This document shows, in pieces, positions 30,422-34,855 of a DNA stretch of 34,855 bases. Position 1 is the first letter of the stretch, and each line of letters starts with the position of its first letter. This stretch comes from VMEP01 sp964414265 (GTDB taxonomy: Bacteria; Patescibacteriota; Minisyncoccia; Phycocordibacterales; VMEP01). The notes beneath the pieces are model-generated. The model saw only the letters and a program-made list of their open reading frames with translations, did no database searches and had not been told where the DNA came from. The stretch is from positions 1-34,855 of the forward strand of contig CAYPVT010000002.1 of assembly GCA_964414265.1 (NCBI GenBank), given 5' to 3'. Position numbers and translations under genes: made by a program.

Positions 30422-30554
30422 ATATTTTTAAATTATTTATTTATAACGACTTTTGAGCACTTAGACATAGTATTTTACTAGAAAGCAGGGAAAGAACAAC
30501 CAGTTTTGTAAATAACAGGGAATGAAGAATCCCGCCGAGTATCGGCGAGATGGT

Positions 30555-31046
30555 TTAGGGCTTCCCCATGGGTTTTCTTTGGAGAAATGTTTGGGCCTTG
30601 TCGAGAACTTTCAAGCCGTACTTCGTAGCGGGCGAAATAATCTCGCTGTCACTAAGCTCGAAGCGAACGCCAGAGCGATTGGCTGTGTTTACAAACCAGT
30701 CAATCGTAAGAAAGGCGTATCCTCTCCAGTACCTTTCTGGCGTCGTGAGCAATGGCGTTGCCCAGAGATTAAACAGCCGAAGTTTGAGGCTTTCGGAGGT
30801 GAGCCAAGGCTGCTCACTTCGCGCGAAAGTGAAGCTTCCAGCACCAGGAAAGCCAACCCGCTTTTCGTCGAGAATGAACCGGACGGTTTTTGTGTCGGTG
30901 TTGTTGTACTTGGATAATGGGCCATACTCGGGTGAACACTTGAAGATGTCCTCGCGGGCGATTAACCCATCAAGGAAATCGTATTGAGAAAGGCTTTGCT
31001 CCGCTGTCAGGATTGGTGGTGGCGGTACTACAACAATATCGTTCAT
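30555..31046 (-). CDS. Hypothetical protein, GC-richer cassette
   Basis: 163 residues, not recognised. The minus-strand frame is preferred over overlapping plus-strand frames because ATG 31046 follows TGGGGAAT at ribosome-binding distance and the translation has normal protein composition (a short Pro-rich start IVVVPPPPILTAEQ, then mixed helix/strand with TVRFILDEKRVGFPGAGSF and YWRGYAFLTIDWFVN). The plus-strand readings are rich in Arg and Ser and have no upstream signal. Its base composition stands out from the AT-rich NYN gene beyond. A small hairpin lies past the stop (30535-30549, CGCCGA/TCGGCG) without a strong T run. Confidence 0.55.
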   Translation of the reverse strand: MNDIVVVPPPPILTAEQSLSQYDFLDGLIAREDIFKCSPEYGPLSKYNNTDTKTVRFILDEKRVGFPGAGSFTFARSEQPWLTSESLKLRLFNLWATPLLTTPERYWRGYAFLTIDWFVNTANRSGVRFELSDSEIISPATKYGLKVLDKAQTFLQRKPMGKP

Positions 31047-31130
31047 GGATTCCCCAGATTAAAAAAATGAAAAAGAAGTGACTGCCAAAACTTTATACTG
31101 ATTATGGATTGTTGTAAACATGAGAAATGA

Positions 31131-31136
31131 TAGAAT
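31131..31136 (+). promoter_or_regulatory. -10-like box TAGAAT, leaderless spacing
   Basis: Six bases before GTG 31143; TTGTTG sixteen bases upstream of it could be a -35. Confidence 0.45.
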
Positions 31137-31142
31137 AAAATT

Positions 31143-31718
31143 GTGAATAATAATACAAACAAACTAAAAACAACATACGTTTTTATTGATGCGTCAAATC
31201 TTTGGGCTACACAAAAAGTTAAAGGGAGATTTTTCGATTTTGAGAAATTAAAAAAATTCTTAAAAGAAAAACACGAGGCGAAAGTTATTGAAATTTTTTA
31301 CTATACTGCATATCCCGCCGAGGGGACTCGCGAATATTCAATAGATGGTAAACATAAGTTTTTTACGTACCTTAAAAAAGGATTGAAGTTTACAGTAAGA
31401 AAAAAAGAGTTGAAACGTATCGTAGTTCACACCGAAACAGGAGATATTATTGACGAAAAAGGTAATATGGATGTCGAAATGGCTATTGACGCTATTCATT
31501 ATATGGATAAATACGACATTGCTGTATTTTTTTCTGGAGACTCAGATTTTCTAGCCCTCATAAGGTACTTAAGGGTTGGTTCTAAAAAAGTTTACGTCTA
31601 TTCTTCAAAAAACAACGCGTCAGAAGAATTAAGAACCGGTAGTGATGGGTATACAGATGTACTAAAAATTACGGAAGATATTTGGGGGCGAGAATTAAAA
31701 CATAGAGGGGAGAAATAA
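31143..31718 (+). CDS. NYN-domain (LabA/DUF88) putative ribonuclease
   Basis: PIN-like metal-dependent nuclease family, 191 residues, with a GTG start six bases behind a TAGAAT box. The acidic active-site residues appear in order: D16 and N19 in YVFIDASNLW, D110 and D116 in NMDVEMAIDAIHYM, and D133 and D135 in VFFSGDSDFLALIRYL. The end (SEELRTGSDGYTDVLKI) is also family-like. NYN proteins act on RNA, in turnover or in regulation. It stands alone, followed by two hairpins and a 175-base gap to the DpnI-like gene. Confidence 0.9.
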   Translation: MNNNTNKLKTTYVFIDASNLWATQKVKGRFFDFEKLKKFLKEKHEAKVIEIFYYTAYPAEGTREYSIDGKHKFFTYLKKGLKFTVRKKELKRIVVHTETGDIIDEKGNMDVEMAIDAIHYMDKYDIAVFFSGDSDFLALIRYLRVGSKKVYVYSSKNNASEELRTGSDGYTDVLKITEDIWGRELKHRGEK

Positions 31719-31720
31719 AA

Positions 31721-31782
31721 GTAGCCCTCCTCGCGGAGGGCTACCCTTGGATGTAATACCCTTACGGTTTATGACTAAACCG
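31721..31782. other. Two hairpins after the NYN gene
   Basis: GTAGCCCTCC-TCGC-GGAGGGCTAC (31721-31744, ten-base stem) and CGGTTTA-TGAC-TAAACCG (31765-31782). Neither has a clean T run; the first probably ends the NYN transcript, and the pair could be a small structured RNA. Confidence 0.45.
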
Positions 31783-31893
31783 AAAGATAGTCTATTATAT
31801 GCAAAAGATAACAAAATAGTCAATTATGGTTAGTAAACTGTAATGAAGACACCCCGGCTTAATATAATTTTAGCTTTTAGCAGATATTAAAAT

Positions 31894-32331
31894 ATGCAGA
31901 AACAAAGCAATAAAGAATCAGGGAATTCAGGGGAAAAAGAGGTTATGAAGCTTATTCCGTGTCCCAATTGTGGTAAAAAGTTAATGTTATTACCACCAAA
32001 TTATCCACTCTACGATGTTCAATGTACTGGCTGTTCTTTTAGGGCTCAGGTTAAAACAAATCAAACTAAACCAAAGTCCATAATCTTTGGGGCTGGATGG
32101 CAGATAATGAACAAAGTACTGAAGTCCGGATATATGACCCCATCGTTGTTTTTAAATTTTAAATGGTTAGAAAAAAGTGCCCTTAAACAGGAAATAAGGT
32201 TTTACCCATTTGTGCCAAAAAAGAACTTATCAAATTACAAACTTTCAGAAACTGCTCGTCGCGCGAATTACGAAATGTTTACATACGTAAGAATGGATAA
32301 ATTACCTTATTTTTTGGTTTATCAAAAATAG
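31894..32331 (+). CDS. DpnI-like endonuclease catalytic domain protein
   Basis: Short protein (145 residues) resembling the catalytic domain of DpnI, which cleaves adenine-methylated GATC. It has the zinc cysteines C23, C26, C44 and C47 (IPCPNCG ... VQCTGC) and the nuclease residues D41, Q52 and K54 in LYDVQCTGCSFRAQVKT, at the same spacing as D53, E64 and K66 of DpnI; Gln replaces the usual Glu. Downstream, SIIFGAGWQIM, LFLNFKW and KLSETARRANYEMF parallel the DpnI layout. The C-terminal winged helix of DpnI, which also reads the site, is absent. No methyltransferase is next to it. It could be a solitary methyl-directed nuclease or an inactive relative. proB follows in 13 bases. Confidence 0.8.
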   Translation: MQKQSNKESGNSGEKEVMKLIPCPNCGKKLMLLPPNYPLYDVQCTGCSFRAQVKTNQTKPKSIIFGAGWQIMNKVLKSGYMTPSLFLNFKWLEKSALKQEIRFYPFVPKKNLSNYKLSETARRANYEMFTYVRMDKLPYFLVYQK

Positions 32332-32344
32332 TTATTTTTAAAAA

Positions 32345-33094
32345 ATGAAACGGATTATAGTAAAAATAGGAACAAATGTTCTGTCTAAAGAAGATGGAAC
32401 ATTAGACTTAAATTTTTTGGAACATATTGTCGGACAAATTATAGACCTCCGAAAAATGGGAATACAGGTGGTGCTTGTGACTTCCGGCGCCGTCGGCGCC
32501 GGAAAGAGTTTGATTTCTCTTCCTGAGGTAAAATCGGAGGTTGTGCGGAAACAAGCTTTTGCCGCAGTCGGCCAGGTTAAATTGATGAATACTTATTCTG
32601 AGTTTTTCGCAAAGCATAATTACTACTGTGCGCAGGTATTGGCGACTAAAGAAGATTTTCGTGACGAAACACACTACCTCAATATGAAAAATTGTTTTGA
32701 AGGGTTACTTTTAGACAACGTGGTTCCAGTGGTCAATGAAAACGACGTCGTCGCTATCGCAGAGCTTCTTTTTACCGATAACGACGAACTCGCAGGGCTT
32801 GTGGCAAAACAGCTTGAAGTTGATGTGGTAATAATCCTCACGGGCACAGACGGAATTTTGGATGAGAATAATAAAACTGTTCCTGAAGTTAATTCTTCCA
32901 ACATAGACGAAGTCGCTTCGTTTATTAGTATCAATAAATCAGTTTCTGGACGAGGTGGAATGATTTCTAAGTTTTCTGTGGCAAAAGAATTGTCGCAAAA
33001 TGGAATAGCTGTACATATTGTTGATGGAAAAAAGAAAAATATTTTAGTTGACGTTGTGCGTGGAGAAAAAGTCGGCACTCGGTTTGTATCTTAA
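32345..33094 (+). CDS. proB: Glutamate 5-kinase, kinase domain only
   Basis: Phosphorylates L-glutamate, the first step of proline synthesis. It has 249 residues and the amino-acid kinase fold: IIVKIGTNVLSKEDG at the start, LVTSGAVGAGKS, AAVGQVKLM, PVVNENDVVA with FTDNDELAGLVAKQLEVDVVIILTGTDGI, and GRGGMISKFSVAKEL near the end. The C-terminal PUA domain of the roughly 370-residue E. coli enzyme is absent, as in several bacteria. No proA or proC is in the window. A 23-base perfect inverted repeat at 32482-32504 encodes the SGAVGAG loop. The gene lies 13 bases after the DpnI-like gene. Confidence 0.92.
   Translation: MKRIIVKIGTNVLSKEDGTLDLNFLEHIVGQIIDLRKMGIQVVLVTSGAVGAGKSLISLPEVKSEVVRKQAFAAVGQVKLMNTYSEFFAKHNYYCAQVLATKEDFRDETHYLNMKNCFEGLLLDNVVPVVNENDVVAIAELLFTDNDELAGLVAKQLEVDVVIILTGTDGILDENNKTVPEVNSSNIDEVASFISINKSVSGRGGMISKFSVAKELSQNGIAVHIVDGKKKNILVDVVRGEKVGTRFVS
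32482..32504. repeat. Perfect inverted repeat inside proB
   Basis: Arms TTCCGGCGCCG and CGGCGCCGGAA around a single T. It encodes the conserved SGAVGAG nucleotide-binding loop, so it may reflect codon choice rather than an insertion. Confidence 0.6.
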
Positions 33095-33123
33095 TTGCGT
33101 TCGGTATTTCCGTTTTGTTTTGA

Positions 33124-33129
33124 TATGAT
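33124..33129 (+). promoter_or_regulatory. -10-like box TATGAT, leaderless spacing
   Basis: Six bases before ATG 33136. Confidence 0.45.
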
Positions 33130-33135
33130 TTAAAA

Positions 33136-33354
33136 ATGAAAAATAAACCAAATGAAACACACCACCGCTCGGCAATAAAATCTATTAGTTATCGCGCGTT
33201 GTCTCTCAGTGTTGATTCTACTGTCGCCTATTTTTTCACACACAATATAGCTCTCTCTGCTGGAATTGTTCTTTTTGTAAATTTATATAGCACTCTACTT
33301 TATTATTTTCACGAAAGAGCTTGGGCCCGCGTGCGTTGGGGGAGTCGAAACTAG
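33136..33354 (+). CDS. DUF2061 membrane protein
   Basis: 72 residues. Family pattern: a basic start (HHRSAIKSISYRALSLSVD), two membrane segments (about 25-40 and 41-58) and the closing LYYFHERAWARVRWGSR, matching the YxHERxWxxxxWG signature of DUF2061. Function unknown; these small proteins are widespread. Converges on pcm; an inverted repeat ACTAGTTG/CAACTAGT (about 33350-33380) covers the ends of both genes and may serve as a terminator. Confidence 0.85.
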   Translation: MKNKPNETHHRSAIKSISYRALSLSVDSTVAYFFTHNIALSAGIVLFVNLYSTLLYYFHERAWARVRWGSRN

Positions 33355-33363
33355 TTGGTGTTT

Positions 33364-33981
33364 TTACTTTTCAACTAGTGGAACAAAAGCAAAGCCGTGA
33401 TGTTTTTCTATTTCTAGATTTCCGTTGGCTTCTTTTTCAATCTTCCAAATATCATTGCCGATAGACGCCACCATAACCCCGCCAATTTTAAGCTGACCAA
33501 CTAAAGCCTCCGGAATTTTTTCCGCAGAAGCAGAAACAAGTATTTTGTCGTAAGGAGCTTCTTTGGGGATTCCTAGCGTGTCGCCGGCTTGTCTTATTTC
33601 GGCATTGGTAAAATTATATTTACTCAAATTATTTCTTCCGAAAGCAACAAGTTCAGGGATAATTTCAACGCCAACGACTTTGCCAACACTTCCAACGAGA
33701 CGAGAAAGAAGAACTGTTGTGTATCCCGACCCAGAACCAACATCAAGCACGTGTTCGCCTTCTTGTGGTTTGAGAAGTTCCAGCATAAATGCAATTGTGA
33801 AAGGCTGGGAAATTGTTTGCTCTCCGCCGATAGGGAGGGGACCATCTTCATAGGCAAAGCTGAGGAATTCTTCTCTCACGAAATCTTTTCGATCAATTTC
33901 TTTGAACGCATTAATAATAGACTCGGTGCGTAACACTCCTGTTTGTTTTAGGTGGGCAATTAATGATTCGAGTGAGTTCAT
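33364..33981 (-). CDS. pcm: Protein-L-isoaspartate O-methyltransferase
   Basis: SAM-dependent methyltransferase that starts repair of isoaspartyl damage in proteins; 205 residues, full length. Family motifs: FVREEFLSFAYEDGPLPIGGEQTISQPFTIAFMLELL, SAM motif I VLDVGSGSGYTTVLLSRL, then VVGVEIIPEL, the GDTLGIPKEAPYDKILVSA region and LVGQLKIGGVMVASIG. No signal peptide. The gene is monocistronic on the minus strand and its end converges with the DUF2061 gene. Confidence 0.94.
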   Translation of the reverse strand: MNSLESLIAHLKQTGVLRTESIINAFKEIDRKDFVREEFLSFAYEDGPLPIGGEQTISQPFTIAFMLELLKPQEGEHVLDVGSGSGYTTVLLSRLVGSVGKVVGVEIIPELVAFGRNNLSKYNFTNAEIRQAGDTLGIPKEAPYDKILVSASAEKIPEALVGQLKIGGVMVASIGNDIWKIEKEANGNLEIEKHHGFAFVPLVEK

Positions 33982-34084
33982 ATTTTAAGTATATTCCTTT
34001 TCTTTTTTTGAAACACCGCTTTTGCGACGGAAAAGAGTCCGAAATTAGAATTCCCAAAAAACAAGACAAATAATAATAATCTGG

Positions 34085-34090
34085 TATCTT
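34085..34090 (+). promoter_or_regulatory. -10-like box TATCTT, leaderless spacing
   Basis: Six bases before ATG 34097; weaker than the TATAAT examples. Confidence 0.35.
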
Positions 34091-34096
34091 TTAGGT

Positions 34097-34786
34097 ATGG
34101 AAAGATCAAGAGACGGGATCATAGAGGGAAAGCTAGAAGAAGAGCTTCGAATAGAAGCGATGGTTGTTTACAGTGAAGTAATAAAAAGACCTGAGATTAT
34201 TGAGGCGTTTGCCATTCTCGACCGACTATCAAAAGAAGACTTTCATTATCATAATCGGGCTCACACAGAGGATGTTATTCTTGAGGCCATTTTGTTTGCG
34301 ATTGCTGATGGTGCGGATATGGACACAATAGAACAGCAGGCAATTGCCGCCGCATGGCACGATGTTGGTTTTATTGAGCAATATAAAAATAACGAACCTA
34401 TCGCTGTAGAATTGTTTAAACAAAGCGAAGCGTATAAGGCACTATCAGAAGAAATGCGGGCTGAAATAATTGCAAATATTTTAGATACACAGGTTGTTGT
34501 AAAAGAGGGAGCCCCATCTTTTTCACACGAGCGAAGCAGTAAGCGATATATTTTAGATGCAGACGTAAGCAATTTTGGAAGAAAAGATTTTTTTGATAAT
34601 AGAAAAAAAATTGCGGACGAGCTTAAAGTTGATTTATCTAACCCAGAAGCTAAAAAAGGTTTTTATAGTTTTGCCTTAAATCTTTTGAAAAACCACGAAT
34701 GGGAAACAAATTCCGCAAGAATTTTGAGGCAAGCTCAAAAAGACGAAAATATTAAACAGGCTGAAGAGGAACTCGCTAGTCTTTAG
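34097..34786 (+). CDS. HD-domain phosphohydrolase-like protein
   Basis: 229 residues, probably a metal-dependent phosphohydrolase of unknown substrate. The HD signature is spread as HYHNRAHTEDVI (H56), IAAAWHDVGF (H88, D89) and the later acidic ILDADVSNFGR, as in predicted HD hydrolases with a YHN-x2-H-T opening. Helical N- and C-terminal regions flank the core. A nucleotide or cyclic-nucleotide substrate is likely from the family, but it cannot be told from sequence. The gene is followed by a 16-base palindrome. Confidence 0.85.
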   Translation: MERSRDGIIEGKLEEELRIEAMVVYSEVIKRPEIIEAFAILDRLSKEDFHYHNRAHTEDVILEAILFAIADGADMDTIEQQAIAAAWHDVGFIEQYKNNEPIAVELFKQSEAYKALSEEMRAEIIANILDTQVVVKEGAPSFSHERSSKRYILDADVSNFGRKDFFDNRKKIADELKVDLSNPEAKKGFYSFALNLLKNHEWETNSARILRQAQKDENIKQAEEELASL

Positions 34787-34790
34787 TTTT

Positions 34791-34806
34791 TGCAATAATT
34801 ATTGCA
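34791..34806. promoter_or_regulatory. 16-base palindrome upstream of a possible gene
   Basis: TGCAATAATTATTGCA is a perfect palindrome, suited to binding a dimeric regulator. It lies between the HD gene and a possible start at ATG 34822. Confidence 0.35.
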
Positions 34807-34821
34807 TAAGTTCACATACAT

Positions 34822-34855
34822 ATGGCACTCCTCTTAATTGAGGATATGCGCCAAT
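34822..34855 (+). CDS. Possible gene start at the right edge
   Basis: ATG 34822 opens MALLLIEDMRQ and runs off the window. Too short to identify; offered only because a palindrome lies just ahead. Confidence 0.25.
   Translation, partial: MALLLIEDMRQ

Noticed and set aside
30522..30987. Two plus-strand frames over 30522-30987
   Set aside because: The minus-strand frame is longer, has a ribosome-binding site and more natural composition.

Overview
The window looks like part of the small, AT-rich chromosome of a Patescibacteria (CPR) bacterium, most likely Parcubacteria. This rests on gene content and style: a short RelA/SpoT protein without an ACT domain, a DnaX without its zinc module, a POTRA/FtsQ-type protein, many lineage-typical hypotheticals, and a -10 box only 6-8 bases before many start codons, which suggests leaderless mRNAs. 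No rRNA or CRISPR array was seen.

Layout. 1-10.4 kb is mainly housekeeping: miaA (cut by the left edge), a Prx5-type peroxiredoxin, a free-standing LAGLIDADG homing endonuclease abutting tRNA-Leu(CAA), parB, a RelA/SpoT homologue, topA, a type IV pilin, dprA and serS. 10.4-18.5 kb has ftsQ, a dihydrouridine synthase and dnaX. Between them lie several GC-richer single genes with strong Shine-Dalgarno sites and their own terminators, plus a two-gene unit for a membrane-anchored and a secreted glycine-rich protein lying between 22-nt direct repeats.

18.5-25.8 kb is an accessory zone. tRNA-Gln(UUG) is followed by a peptide deformylase, an alpha/beta hydrolase and a decayed tRNA-Gln 3' half, as left by integration. 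Then comes a defence island: radC, an AIPR protein, a Sau3AI/MutH-type endonuclease interrupted by an in-frame TAG, and a C5-cytosine methyltransferase. It is bracketed by two diverged copies of a 73-nt element whose differences keep a hairpin paired. The methyltransferase promoter contains GATC, the predicted recognition site, inside its -35 box.

25.8-34.9 kb holds a small membrane protein, a nucleoside deoxyribosyltransferase-like protein, an M23-type peptidase, a CopB-type metal ATPase lying between two copies of a twin-hairpin terminator, two more GC-rich genes, a secreted acidic protein, an NYN nuclease, a DpnI-like endonuclease domain, proB, a DUF2061 protein, pcm and an HD-domain protein.

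The most notable signals are the bracketed RadC-AIPR-Sau3AI-C5 methyltransferase island with its stop-interrupted endonuclease and possible methylation-sensing promoter, the repeated RNA-like element, and the scattered GC-rich cassette-like genes. All functions are inferred by reading; no database search was made.
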